In this document: positions 49,632 to 60,200 of the stretch, in pieces | Layout: every line of letters starts with the position of its first letter | How positions within the stretch are numbered: position 1 is the stretch's first letter | Assembly (NCBI RefSeq): GCF_017498485.1 | Contig: NZ_CP071795.1 | Span: 3,392,501 to 3,456,500 of the forward strand | DNA: 64,000 nucleotides | Direction of reading: 5' to 3' | Source of the DNA: Polaribacter batillariae | GTDB lineage: Bacteria; Bacteroidota; Bacteroidia; Flavobacteriales; Flavobacteriaceae | Made by a program: the position numbers and the translations under genes | The notes under the pieces: generated by a model | The model's input: the letters and a program-made list of their open reading frames with translations, nothing else | Database searches by the model: none | Told to the model about the DNA's origin: nothing

Positions 49632-51245
49632 TTATATAGTGTTGCTCTTTTGTTCTAATTGTCTTCTTGTGTATAATTCTTGTGTAACTTGTGTTATTTT
49701 CGATTGCGTTAATGGGTAAAACGTCATTAAACCTGCAGCAATAGCTGTAATAATTGCAGGAATCCAACTCATTAACATTAATATTCCTGGAATGGCACCT
49801 TGTATAGCAACAGTGTCTTGCCCATTGTAATGGTACATTCCTAAAACCAACCCAATAATTGCGCCTGCAATTCCGCCACCAAATTTTGTAGCAAAAGAAC
49901 CTGCAGAATAAATTAAACCTGTGGCTCTTCTTTTGTTTTTATATTCTGAATAATCTGCAGCATCACCTAACATAACAAAGAATAGTGTTGGAAAAATTGC
50001 GGCTGCAAATTCTGATAAAATTCCGATGGTAAAAATGGCTTTAATATTATCTGGATTGCAAAAAATAAACAAGCTATTTACAATTCCAGAAAATAATAAA
50101 GCACCAATAAACAGGTTCTTTTTTCCAAACCTTTTACTTAAAGGAGCTGTTGCCATGGCTCCTAAAATAGAAGCAATCATTAAACTTACTAAAAAAGAGG
50201 CAGATAATAATTGGTTGTTTAAATAATGCGTAAAATAAATAATTATAATGCCTTGTTTGATGGAATTATAAATATTAAAAAGTAGTCCAACAATCAATAA
50301 TATCAACCAAGGTTTGTTATGGATTAAATCTTTAAAATCTTGTTTTAAATTGTTTTTTTGTGTTTTTGGAGGTAAAACTCTTTCTTTCGTAGAAAAAAAA
50401 GTAATTAATAAAAGAATGGCTAAAACCACCGACATTGCATACATGGCATTGCTGTATCCTTTTTTTTGATTGATGATGGTAATATCGTTTACTTTTAAAT
50501 CTTTTTCTCCTGAAATGGTAAACTTATAAATTTTATTTGCTTCAACAGAAAAAGTTTTAGAAGGAACTGGTTCTGCATTTTCGGTTTCTAAAGAAGTGTC
50601 TGTAAAGGCGAATAATGCAATTCCGTTGTCGGTTTTAATGTTTACATTTTCGAAGTTTTCTTTGGATGAAATTGTAGCTTCGTACCGATCTTCGGAATTT
50701 TTTTGAAGCTGTATATTAGGGTTGATATTTCCAAAACTCGCTACTAAATACAGCAAAGCACCTTGTACCAACATGCCACCTGCAAAAGCACCTACCATTC
50801 TGTAAGATCCTAAACTTGCACGTTCTTTATCGTCGCCAGTCATCACAGCCATTAATGCTCCATAAGGAATGTTATTGGCTGTATAGATTAGCGTGAATAA
50901 AATATAAGTAATGTAAGCGTAAATAATTTTACCAGTAGTACTAAAACCAGGATTTGTAAATAATAAAGAAAGCATTACAGCGAGTGGAATTGCGGTCCAC
51001 AAAATCCAAGGTCTAAATTTGCCATATTTAGTTTGGGTTCTGTCGCCAATAATTCCCATTAAAACATCGGAAATTCCATCGCTAAATCTGGCAACTAAAA
51101 ATAAAATTCCGACTGTAATTGGGTTTAGCCCAAAAACATCTGTATAAAAAATAAACAAAAAAGTAGCCACACCTCTCCACGCAATATTTGCGGCTCCATC
51201 TCCAAGGGCGTATCCAATTTTTTCTTTAAGTTTTAGTTTTGTCAT
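49632..51245 (-). CDS. GPH-family sugar symporter with a large periplasmic insertion
   Basis: 537 residues. The N-terminal KEKIGYALGDGAANIAWRGV and ARFSDGISDVLMGIIGDRT are GPH hallmarks. About residues 174-264 form a soluble, beta-rich insertion (ISSKENFENVNIKTDNGIAL ... KFTISGEKDLKVNDITI) between helices 5 and 6. By topology this faces the periplasm. The remaining helices are of standard spacing. It is coupled to the GH1 gene. Substrate: probably oligosaccharides of the PUL glycan. Confidence 0.87.
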   Translation of the reverse strand: MTKLKLKEKIGYALGDGAANIAWRGVATFLFIFYTDVFGLNPITVGILFLVARFSDGISDVLMGIIGDRTQTKYGKFRPWILWTAIPLAVMLSLLFTNPGFSTTGKIIYAYITYILFTLIYTANNIPYGALMAVMTGDDKERASLGSYRMVGAFAGGMLVQGALLYLVASFGNINPNIQLQKNSEDRYEATISSKENFENVNIKTDNGIALFAFTDTSLETENAEPVPSKTFSVEANKIYKFTISGEKDLKVNDITIINQKKGYSNAMYAMSVVLAILLLITFFSTKERVLPPKTQKNNLKQDFKDLIHNKPWLILLIVGLLFNIYNSIKQGIIIIYFTHYLNNQLLSASFLVSLMIASILGAMATAPLSKRFGKKNLFIGALLFSGIVNSLFIFCNPDNIKAIFTIGILSEFAAAIFPTLFFVMLGDAADYSEYKNKRRATGLIYSAGSFATKFGGGIAGAIIGLVLGMYHYNGQDTVAIQGAIPGILMLMSWIPAIITAIAAGLMTFYPLTQSKITQVTQELYTRRQLEQKSNTI

Positions 51246-51331
51246 AGTTCTAAGAAATTTCGAAAAACGGGTTCGAAATACTTTGAAGTAAAAGTATATT
51301 TATAACAGGTAATAATGGTCTATTTAAAATC

Positions 51332-51373
51332 AAAAGAGGTTTTTATATAGTCAAAAAATATAAAACCTCTTTT
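51332..51373 (-). terminator. Possible terminator after the susC-susD-GH3-sulfatase operon
   Basis: AAAAGAGGTTTT (51332-51343... read either way) pairs with AAAACCTCTTTT (51362-51373) across an AT-rich loop. On the reverse strand it ends in TTTTGATTTT. Confidence 0.5.
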
Positions 51374-51479
51374 ACTGTACTGTAAAGTTTGTCTCTTTGT
51401 TTTAAGTGTTTATAGGTGTTTTAAACAGATTCTAACAAATATTTACATTTGAATTAAAAATATTTAAAAATGTAATTTT

Positions 51480-51620
51480 AAGTGATATTGAAGAACGAAA
51501 AAAATGGTATCGGGCACTTTTTAAAAGTTAAAATTCTTATTCTTGATGCAAATTTTATTCATTTTAATTGTAAAAATTACTCGAATTGACAGAATTTTAT
51601 CAAAATACACAAGAGGTGTT
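51480..51620. repeat. Long dispersed palindromic repeat, copy 2
   Basis: It aligns with 23725-23869 along its length, sharing GTGAT-TTGAAG, GTATCG, TGCAAATT, TTACTCGAAT and TTATCAAAATACACAA. It ends at the stop codon of the sulfatase gene (51621-51623). Confidence 0.75.
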
Positions 51621-53276
51621 TTACTTTTTATTGGTAATAATATCTTGCACAGAAGGCTCACCATCTTTACTTTCTACAATTGCACCAAAATCGGTATCTG
51701 TAATTTTTCTAAAGTCGGCTAAAGATTTGTCATTTTCGTATTTTTTCATTAAATCTTTTAATTGAATTTTTAGATTTGCAACTACATTTGTGTATTGTGG
51801 ATCCGAAATAACATTGTGCATTTGTTGTGGGTCTTTTTCTAAATCGTACAATTCCCAAACATCAATATTGTAATAGAAATGTGCCAATGTATATTTTTGG
51901 GTTCTAATTCCATAGTGTGGTTGCACATGATGCCAATATGGAAATTCGTAATAGTGATAATACATTGCTTGTTCCCAATTTTTAGGTGTGTTTCCTAATA
52001 ACATTGGTTTAAAGCTTTTTCCTTGCATTTTTTCATTGGTATTGATACCTGCCAAATCTAGTAGAGTAGGAGCAAAATCGATGTTTGTAATTACATCATT
52101 ATTTACCGTTTTTGCTTTTACTTTTTTGGGATATCTAACCATAAAAGGCATTCTTAAAGATTCTTCGTAAATAAAACGTTTGTCGAAAAAACCATGATCT
52201 CCTAGGTAAAAACCTTGGTCTGAGGTTAAAACCACAATGGTGTTTTCTGTTAAATTGTTATCGTCTAAATATTTTAAAACACGACCAATATTGTCATCTA
52301 CAGATTTTACGCACGCTAAATAATCTTTTATATACGTTTGATAGCGCCATTTTTTTCCTTCTTCTGCAGACATGTTTTCTGGCTGTACAATTTCACCAGG
52401 TTTTGCACCATAAAATTCCCAGCTTAAACGTTTTTTCCAATCTTTTTTAAGGCTGTCTGGCGTTTCTAACTTCATATCTCTACGTGAAAAATAATCCATT
52501 GTCATTTCTGTATCGCCAGCAGTTAGCTCTCTGCCCTTATACGTATCATTAAAAGTAGAAGGATAAGGCATTTCGATATCGTCCCAAAGTTTTTCGTATT
52601 TTGTGTCTGGTTCCCAAGGTCTGTGAGGGGCTTTGTATTGTAAAACCATTAAAAAAGGGTCGTCTTGTTTGCGATCGTTTTCTAGCCAATTTATTGCAAA
52701 ATCTGTACTTAAATTGGTTGAATAGCCTTTCTCTTTTACATCTTTTCCATTTTCATTAAAAGTAGGATTCCAATAATGCCCTTGTTGACCTGCTGAATTA
52801 TGATATTTAAAAACATCAAAACCTTGTGGTTCTGTACCTAAATGCCATTTCCCAAACAAACTTGTTTGATAGCCATTTTTTTGAAATTCTTGAGGAAACG
52901 TCCATTTTGTTTCATCAAATTTTCCACCTCGTTCGTTTTTGTAATAACCATTTATGTTGCTGTAATTTCCTGTAAGAATTGCAGCTCTTGATGGACCGCA
53001 AATTGCGTTTGTACACAGCACATCGTTAAAAAGCATTCCTTCATTTGCCAATCTATCTATATTAGGAGTAGGAGCAAGGTCTTTGTAAATTCCGCCATAT
53101 GCACTTATGGCTTGCGTAGTAAGATCATCTGCCATTATATAAATTACATTGGGTTTTTCTTTTTTGATTGTATTTTGTGCAACCCGATTTATATTTTTGT
53201 TTCCACAATAAAAAAGTGTTGATAGAACACCTAAAACGATAAGTGTGGTTAGAATATTTCTTTTTAAATATTTCAT
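51621..53276 (-). CDS. S1 sulfatase, probable lipoprotein
   Basis: 551 residues. An N-terminal hydrophobic segment ends LFYCG (Cys24), a weak lipobox because Tyr before Cys is unusual. The formylglycine signature is CGPSRAAILTG with Cys93. MADDLTTQAISAYGG (48-62) holds the metal Asp pair, and FGKWHLGTEP and TSDQGFYLGDHG are present. Overall it resembles GlcNAc-6-sulfatase/choline-sulfatase-type members. It removes a sulfate ester in the periplasm. Its start is one base after the GH3 stop. It differs clearly from the sulfatase at 42582, which suggests two sulfate positions on the substrate. Confidence 0.87.
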   Translation of the reverse strand: MKYLKRNILTTLIVLGVLSTLFYCGNKNINRVAQNTIKKEKPNVIYIMADDLTTQAISAYGGIYKDLAPTPNIDRLANEGMLFNDVLCTNAICGPSRAAILTGNYSNINGYYKNERGGKFDETKWTFPQEFQKNGYQTSLFGKWHLGTEPQGFDVFKYHNSAGQQGHYWNPTFNENGKDVKEKGYSTNLSTDFAINWLENDRKQDDPFLMVLQYKAPHRPWEPDTKYEKLWDDIEMPYPSTFNDTYKGRELTAGDTEMTMDYFSRRDMKLETPDSLKKDWKKRLSWEFYGAKPGEIVQPENMSAEEGKKWRYQTYIKDYLACVKSVDDNIGRVLKYLDDNNLTENTIVVLTSDQGFYLGDHGFFDKRFIYEESLRMPFMVRYPKKVKAKTVNNDVITNIDFAPTLLDLAGINTNEKMQGKSFKPMLLGNTPKNWEQAMYYHYYEFPYWHHVQPHYGIRTQKYTLAHFYYNIDVWELYDLEKDPQQMHNVISDPQYTNVVANLKIQLKDLMKKYENDKSLADFRKITDTDFGAIVESKDGEPSVQDIITNKK

Positions 53277-53277
53277 T

Positions 53278-55647
53278 TTATTCTTTTAGTTGAATAGTGT
53301 TAGTTACAGTAATTGTGGTTTCTTTTAAATCTTTTGAAGCCGACGAATTACCTGTCATAATTGTAAAATCGCCTTTTTCTACCACATAATTAAAATCTTT
53401 ATTGTACATCGCCAAACTGTTCGCAGTAATATCTAAAGAAACATTTTTTGATTCTCCAGGATTTAAAGAAATTCTCTTATATGCTTTAAGTTCTTTTACA
53501 GGTCGCGTAAACGTACTAATATTGTCTCTTATGTATAATTGCACCACTTCTTCGCCAGCGATTTTTCCTGTGTTTGTAACTTTTATAGTTGCAGTAATTA
53601 CATCGTCTTTTCCAGAAAATTCTTTTTTAGATAAAATTGGCTCTTCAAAACTAAAGTGGGTGTAACTTAAACCATATCCAAAGGGATACAAAGGTGTTTT
53701 TAACTCAGTATTATATCTGTGTATATAATTGGTTGGTTTGTGGTTGTAAACCATTTGTAATTGCCCTACAGATCTTGGGATTGTTAAAGGTAGTTTTGCA
53801 GAAGGGTTTACGTCTCCGAATAAAATTTCTGCAGTTGCTTGCCCTGCAAAAGCACCTGTTTCCCAGGTATTTAATACAGCAGTTGCTTTTTCTTCAATAA
53901 AAGGTTCTGCAATTGGGCTTCCGCTCACGTAAACAACAATTACAGGTTTGCCAATTTTTAGCATGTTTTTTGCTAGTTGAAGTTGATTTCCAGATAGTTG
54001 TAGTGTGGCTCTATCTACATTTTCTCCTGTAGTTTTTCTTTTTGGGTCGTGTCGAAAAGAATTTTCGCCCAAGACTAATACAATAATATCGGCTTTTTTT
54101 GCATGTTTTTCTGCCTCAATAATTTTTGTTGTAGTTATTTCTTTAGAACGTTCTCCAGCGTTGTAATAATTTATATTGTAATGATATTTTTTGCCTAGAT
54201 TTTTAATGCCTTTAAGTATGGTTGTGTAGTTTTGTTTAGGTTGAGGTTTTACCCAATCTCCTAAAGTGGTTTCGTTGTTGGCATTTGGCCCAGTAATAAA
54301 TATTGTTTTTCTATTTCCTTTTTTAGAAAGTGGCAAAAAGTTCGAGTTGTTTTGCTGTAGAACAATTCCTTTTCTAGCTTGTTCTAAAGCTGTTTTTTGA
54401 TGTTCTTTTGAGAAATTTATCTTTTTTACTTTTTCTATATCTACAAAAGGGTTTTCAAACAAACCTAGTTTAAACTTTGCTTCTAAAATTTTGTAGCAAG
54501 CTTCATTTACTCTTTGTTCTAACACTTTATCTTCTTTTACAAGTTCTATAAGATATTCGTCAAAAAACGGCCCATGCATGTTCATGTCCATTCCTGCGTT
54601 TACAGAAAATTCGATAGCTTGTTTAAAGTCTTTAGCCACATGATGCCAATTGGCAATTCTAGCAACATCGTTCCAATCGCTCACGTAAAAACCTTTAAAA
54701 TTCCATCGATTTCGTAAAAGTTCGGTCATCATAAAAGAATCCATATGGCCAGGTAAGCCTGCAACTTCGTTGTGAGCAGCCATAATAGAAAAAACATTTG
54801 CTTCTTTTACAGCGCGTTTATAAGGTGGTAAGAAAATTTCGAATAATGTTCTTTTAGAAACATCTGTAGGAGCTGCGTTTATTCCATTGATAGAAGAACT
54901 ACCAGCAATTAAGTGTTTGGCACAGGCAATAACACTATTTTTATTTATGGAATTAGACTGTAACCCTTTTATGGTTGCAACGCCCATATTTCCAACCAAA
55001 AAAGGATCTTCTCCAAAAGTCTCCCCTGTTCTTCCCCATCTAGGATCTCTTAAAACGTCGATATTTGGTGTAAAAGACCAGTGCATACCATTGGCTCTCA
55101 TTTCTATGGCTGTTTGTTTGTTACTTTCTTGAATTAACGCATCAGAAAAAGTAGCTGCTTGTGAAATAGGTGAGGGGTAAATTGTAGCACCTTTAACCAA
55201 TCCATTACCATGAATGGCATCAATACCAATTAAAAGAGGAATTTTTAAAGGAGCCTCTAAAGCTAATTTTTGTAGTTGATTGGCTTCTTTTGCAGTAAGT
55301 ACGTGTAAAAAAGAACCTATTTTACCTTGTGTGATTCTTTTGGCAATACTATCGTTGTTTAAGCCTGGGTAAAAACCTAAAGCATCGTTTTTGTCTAAGT
55401 CTTTTTTAGAGATTTTGGTTTCTGCTTTTTTCATGTGCTCTAAACCTACATATTGGCACATTTGATATACTTTGTCTTCTAATGTCATTCTAGACATTAA
55501 ATCTTCTATTCTTTTATTGATAGATAATGTAGTATCTAAATAAGCAATTTTTTTGTTGTTATCTATTATCTTCTCAGTCTTATTACAAGCTGTAATAAGA
55601 CTGGAAAATAATATAACTATTAATATTTTTAATGATTTTTTGTTCAC
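53278..55647 (-). CDS. GH3 beta-glucosidase lipoprotein (BglX-type)
   Basis: 789 residues with lipobox LITAC (Cys21). The first domain has IDAIHGNGLVKGATIYP (142-158) and the nucleophile Asp324 in YVSDWND. The second domain has the acid/base candidate Glu542 in TTGENVDRATLQLSG. A C-terminal fibronectin-III-like domain (about 650-789) completes the BglX layout. It removes non-reducing beta-glucose units in the periplasm. It is third in the susC-susD operon. Confidence 0.93.
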   Translation of the reverse strand: MNKKSLKILIVILFSSLITACNKTEKIIDNNKKIAYLDTTLSINKRIEDLMSRMTLEDKVYQMCQYVGLEHMKKAETKISKKDLDKNDALGFYPGLNNDSIAKRITQGKIGSFLHVLTAKEANQLQKLALEAPLKIPLLIGIDAIHGNGLVKGATIYPSPISQAATFSDALIQESNKQTAIEMRANGMHWSFTPNIDVLRDPRWGRTGETFGEDPFLVGNMGVATIKGLQSNSINKNSVIACAKHLIAGSSSINGINAAPTDVSKRTLFEIFLPPYKRAVKEANVFSIMAAHNEVAGLPGHMDSFMMTELLRNRWNFKGFYVSDWNDVARIANWHHVAKDFKQAIEFSVNAGMDMNMHGPFFDEYLIELVKEDKVLEQRVNEACYKILEAKFKLGLFENPFVDIEKVKKINFSKEHQKTALEQARKGIVLQQNNSNFLPLSKKGNRKTIFITGPNANNETTLGDWVKPQPKQNYTTILKGIKNLGKKYHYNINYYNAGERSKEITTTKIIEAEKHAKKADIIVLVLGENSFRHDPKRKTTGENVDRATLQLSGNQLQLAKNMLKIGKPVIVVYVSGSPIAEPFIEEKATAVLNTWETGAFAGQATAEILFGDVNPSAKLPLTIPRSVGQLQMVYNHKPTNYIHRYNTELKTPLYPFGYGLSYTHFSFEEPILSKKEFSGKDDVITATIKVTNTGKIAGEEVVQLYIRDNISTFTRPVKELKAYKRISLNPGESKNVSLDITANSLAMYNKDFNYVVEKGDFTIMTGNSSASKDLKETTITVTNTIQLKE

Positions 55648-55718
55648 TTAAATGTTATAAATTTATAATTCTTAAGAAACTTAGTATCATAACTTTATAA
55701 TTAATAAAATAAAACTGT

Positions 55719-57242
55719 TTATTCAGAAATAAGTTGGTTTGTAGTAATTTCAATTTGCGGTATTGGTAAATACATAACTGTTGCCTCGTCTGTTTCTAGC
55801 TTAACATCTACTCTTGGATTAAAATTAGGATGATTGTTATGATAATTAATTACATTCTCTAAAAAATATGTGTAACCTCTACGTCTATTAGTAAACCAAT
55901 CTTGACCTTCGAACAATAATTCAAATTGATATTCTTTCATAATTGCTTTTCTAAAAGAATCTTTACCTCCAGAGTATTCTGCCTGCGGAGTTAAACCAAC
56001 TCTTGCTAAAACTTCGGAAACATAACCTAATTCTTCTCCGTTTTGTAATTCATTTGAAATTTCAGCTAGCATTAATAATAAATCTGCATATCTATAAATT
56101 TTAAAATTTTTATTATGCAACGTGCTAACATTTTCTGGGTTTTTAGTTCCCAATTTAAAAAAGTAAGGGAAACTTCTCAAAAAATTATTACTTCTAGGTA
56201 CTACTGGATAAAGCTTAAAAGGTTTACCATTTCTCACGTTAATAAACTCGCTAAGATATGTAGATTCAATTCTAGGGTCGTTTGGGTATGTTGTTGCATG
56301 TAAATCGTATACTTCTGAGTTTACTTGTAACCAACCAAAGTTTTGTGATGTTGAGAAGTTTGAAGGAGTAAATGCTCTAATATGATCTGATGATGCACCT
56401 TCTGAAGATTGAAGTTCAAAAATTGACTCGCTTGTATTATTACCATTAGAAACTTCAAATAAGCCTGCATAACTTGGATATAATGAATAAGCTCCATAGA
56501 CTTTTATTGCCTCTTTGTAAGCTAAATCCCAATAATTTAAACCTGCTTCTTGGTGTGTTGCTGGAGCAGTTGCTAACTGCATATACACTTTAGCCAGCAA
56601 CATATCTGCTGCATAAGGTTTTACTGCAAAGTCGCCAATTGAAGAATTCATTAAACTTTGAGCCATTTTAACATCGTTTATAATTTGAGCATAAACATCT
56701 TTAATTGGAGATTTTGCTAAATGTATAGTTTCTTTGGTTGCTGGTGAAATTCTTAAAGGTACTTCTCCCCACATTCTAACTAAATTAAAATAATTAAAAG
56801 CTCTTAAGAAATAAGCTTGCCCAATAACATCATTAATAACCTTATCGTCTTGTGTTACAGGATTTTCAACAACCTTAGCCGATTTAATGGCATCATTAGC
56901 TAGCCCAATAGTTCTATACATAGAAGACCAAGCAAGTTCTACTTGTCTTGTGGAACTTGTTGGTTTTAAAGAAGCAGTTGTAGTGTTGTGAATATTTGTA
57001 TTTCTTTGCCCCCCTCTTTTAGTTACACCAAAACCAGAATTTAAACAAGTTAAGTTCATAAATTCATTTCCATAATAATCATAAGTTATTAGGCTTTGAT
57101 ACATACCAATTAAAGCTGATGTTGCAGTACTTGCAGTACTATACACGTTTTCATTTGCTAAAAATGGAGGTTCTTCTTCTAGATCACAGCTCGAAGCTAT
57201 TAGACCAAAAATTAACAATAATGTAAATTTATAATTTTTCAT
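55719..57242 (-). CDS. SusD/RagB-type glycan-binding lipoprotein
   Basis: 507 residues with lipobox IASSC (Cys19). The N-terminal region has the TPR-like helices of SusD proteins (YFLRAFNYFNLVRMWGEVPL near 150-170). The C-terminal RagB/SusD segment has FELLFEGQDWFTNRRRG. It sits on the cell surface as the lid of the SusC pore. It is 17 bases downstream of susC. A G6 run encoding RGGQ near residue 80 is intact. Confidence 0.94.
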   Translation of the reverse strand: MKNYKFTLLLIFGLIASSCDLEEEPPFLANENVYSTASTATSALIGMYQSLITYDYYGNEFMNLTCLNSGFGVTKRGGQRNTNIHNTTTASLKPTSSTRQVELAWSSMYRTIGLANDAIKSAKVVENPVTQDDKVINDVIGQAYFLRAFNYFNLVRMWGEVPLRISPATKETIHLAKSPIKDVYAQIINDVKMAQSLMNSSIGDFAVKPYAADMLLAKVYMQLATAPATHQEAGLNYWDLAYKEAIKVYGAYSLYPSYAGLFEVSNGNNTSESIFELQSSEGASSDHIRAFTPSNFSTSQNFGWLQVNSEVYDLHATTYPNDPRIESTYLSEFINVRNGKPFKLYPVVPRSNNFLRSFPYFFKLGTKNPENVSTLHNKNFKIYRYADLLLMLAEISNELQNGEELGYVSEVLARVGLTPQAEYSGGKDSFRKAIMKEYQFELLFEGQDWFTNRRRGYTYFLENVINYHNNHPNFNPRVDVKLETDEATVMYLPIPQIEITTNQLISE

Positions 57243-57259
57243 TTTTTGAACGTTTTAAT

Positions 57260-60200
57260 TTAAAAATTTAAGTTTAAACCTAATGTTATGGTTTTAGCAT
57301 TTGGCGCTCCATTCCAATCAGTTCCTATAATGTTACCATTATATAAAAAACTAGTAATCTCAGGGTTATAACCACTATAGTTTGTGAAAGTAAATAAATT
57401 AGATCCAGAAACAAAAATATTGGCTCTACTAAATAACTTTGATTTTTCCACAGGAATATCATATCCTAGAGTAATGTTACTTATTCTTAAAAAACTACCA
57501 TCTTCTACTTGTCTATCATTAATTGCTAGAGCTTGATTTTCTTTATTGTAACCAACTCGTGGATATGTTGTAGATGGATTTGTAGGCGACCATGCCTCTG
57601 TATAGGCTTTTCTTATAATATTGTGAGTTTGTCCATTTGCATAACCTATGCGAACATTTGTTCCGTTAACAATATCATTCCCGTAAACACCATTCATTAA
57701 TACATTTAGACTAAATCCTTTATATTTCATATCTAAATATCCACCAAATATAAAATCTGGGTTTGGATTACCTATAACAGTTCTATCGTCTGCATTTATT
57801 TCTCCATCATTATTTTGATCAATGATTCTAACATCTCCAGCAACTGTATTTGAGACATTAATAGGGTCTCCAGATTGATAAATACCATCTGTTTCATAGC
57901 CATAAAACAATCCTATTTGTTCACCTTCTATAAAAATATTTGCTGGTACTCTAAAAAAAGTTCCTGATGATATTGGGTCTCCCAAATAAAAAGAGCGTTG
58001 CTCTAAATTTCCGTTAATGTAAACATCTGAAGTAGGAAGACCTAAGTTTAAAATTTTATTTCTACTGTAAGCTATATTTCCTCCAAGATCAATTGTAAAA
58101 TCATCTTTATCAACTAAGTTAGCATTTAAAGAAAATTCTATACCTTTTGTTTGAATACTTCCTCTATTTATTAATAAGTTTGAAAACGCACTAGAAACAG
58201 GTATAGCTGCTAATTGTAATAAATCGTCAGTTTGTTTTCTATAGGCATCTATGTTACCTGTAATTTTACTGTCGAATAAACCGAAATCTATACCAAAATT
58301 AACTTGTTCTGTTGTTTCCCAAATTAAATCGCTGTTACCAATATTTGCAGGAACAAATCCTATAGCTGTAGTATTACCTGTTGTACCGTATAAAACATTA
58401 GTGTAATTTCCAAATGTTTGGTAAGGTTCAATAGCTTGATTACCTGTTCTACCCCAACCTGCTCTAATTTTTAAATTGTTTATAACTTTAGAATTTTTTA
58501 AGAAATTCTCATTCGTTGCTCTCCAAGCAAGAGAGAATGATGGGAATGCACTAAATCTATTTTTTTTAGAAAACTTAGAAGAACCATCTAGTCTAAATGT
58601 ACCCGTTAAAACATATCTATTTTTAAAGGTATAGTTTAGACGAGTTAAATAAGATAGTAATTGTGTTTTAGAGGGCTCTACAGTTAAAGGTCTAGTAACA
58701 GCTTGACCGTAATTAGGTAAATCTGAACCAAAAATATTTGTCGAGAAATCTGATATTGCATATAAAGTATTTTTTCTTTCTCTAACATCATAGGTTATTC
58801 CAGCAACAGCATTAATTCTATGTTCTTTGTTAAAAGTATTATTATAGGTAAGTAAATTGTTTACCTGATAAGATTTTGTGTCTAACTTTGTAGATGTAAA
58901 CACTCCATTTCCTTGCCCACCAATAAAAGTAGAAATGCCATAATACCTTCTTCTTTCTTTCTCGCGCTTGTTTCCACCAGCCTGAAACTTAAAGCTTAAC
59001 CCTTTTACATCAAATTTATAAGTAAGTGCCATCATTGCAATAAAACGGCTTTCTTCAGAAACATCTTCGAAATCATTAATCCATGTACTAGGGCCAAATG
59101 CATCATCTGGATTTACGATACCTCCGTCTTCATCCTCTAAAGGTCTAAACGTTAAGATATTATTTACAAAACTACGATTACCTCCACCTGCTCTATCACC
59201 ATCTTGCGCAAAATTACCACCTCCTAAAAATGCACTAAATTTCGCATTCAATTTTAATTTGTCTGATAGGTCTTGTGCAATATTTACATTAAAGTTTCCT
59301 GTTTGAAATTTAGAGTTTTCTACGATTCCTCCTTGGTTATTGTAACCAACAGAAACAAAGTAATTGCCTTTTTCAGAACCACCACTAAAAGAAGCACCAG
59401 CAGATTGAGAAAATCCTATTTTATAGAATTCATCTTGCCAATTAGCTTGTCTAGATGCAATTGTATTCACAGATCCATCAGCATTAATTCTAAAAACCTC
59501 TCCATTTGTAATTTGATAGTCTGGATTTTGTGAGTTTACAGCATTTACATCATTTTGGTATTTAGCAAATTCTAAACCACTTAACATATCTATTTTACGA
59601 TCAATACTAGATGCGGCTGTGGTTAAATAACTAGAAATAGAGATTTTACCTTTTTTACCTTTTTTGGTAGTAATAATAATAACTCCATTTGCTCCTCGAG
59701 AACCATAAATGGCAGTAGCAGAAGCATCTTTAAGAACTTCAATATTTTCAATATCTCTAGGGTTAATACCATTTAACCCACTTTGATTTTCTTGAAGAGA
59801 ATTACTGTCTCCAGCGTTTCCTGCGTCTTCACCTGCAGAAGCTATAATAACTCCATCGATAACATATAATGGTTCGTTATTACCTCTTAAACTATTAACA
59901 CCTCTAATTTTTACAGAAACACCAGAACCAGGACTACCTGCATTCTGAGTTACTTGAACTCCAGCAGCTCTACCCTGAAGAATTTGATCGACTGTTGTGT
60001 TTTGTTGAGCAGTTACTTCATTTACCTTTACAGAAGCAACAGAACCTGTTAAATCTTTTTTATTTACAGAACCATAACCAATAACCACAATTTCTTCTAA
60101 TTGCTGAGTATCTGCTTTTAATTCTATTGTAATGTTAGTTTGTTTGTCTATTAGAACTTCTTTTGTTTTATAACCTAAATAACTAACAACCAATGTTACT

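Larger units (their letters stand above)
51246..51620. other. 375-base PUL intergenic region: hairpin and palindromic repeat
   Basis: It contains the hairpin at 51332-51373 and the dispersed repeat at 51480-51620. It probably splits the PUL into two transcripts, one from susC to the sulfatase and one from this symporter onward. No gene is seen. Confidence 0.65.

Noticed and set aside
49630..49767. N-terminal extension of the GH1 enzyme
   Set aside because: It overlaps the symporter coding sequence, and GH1 proteins start at the FPKDFIWG segment.
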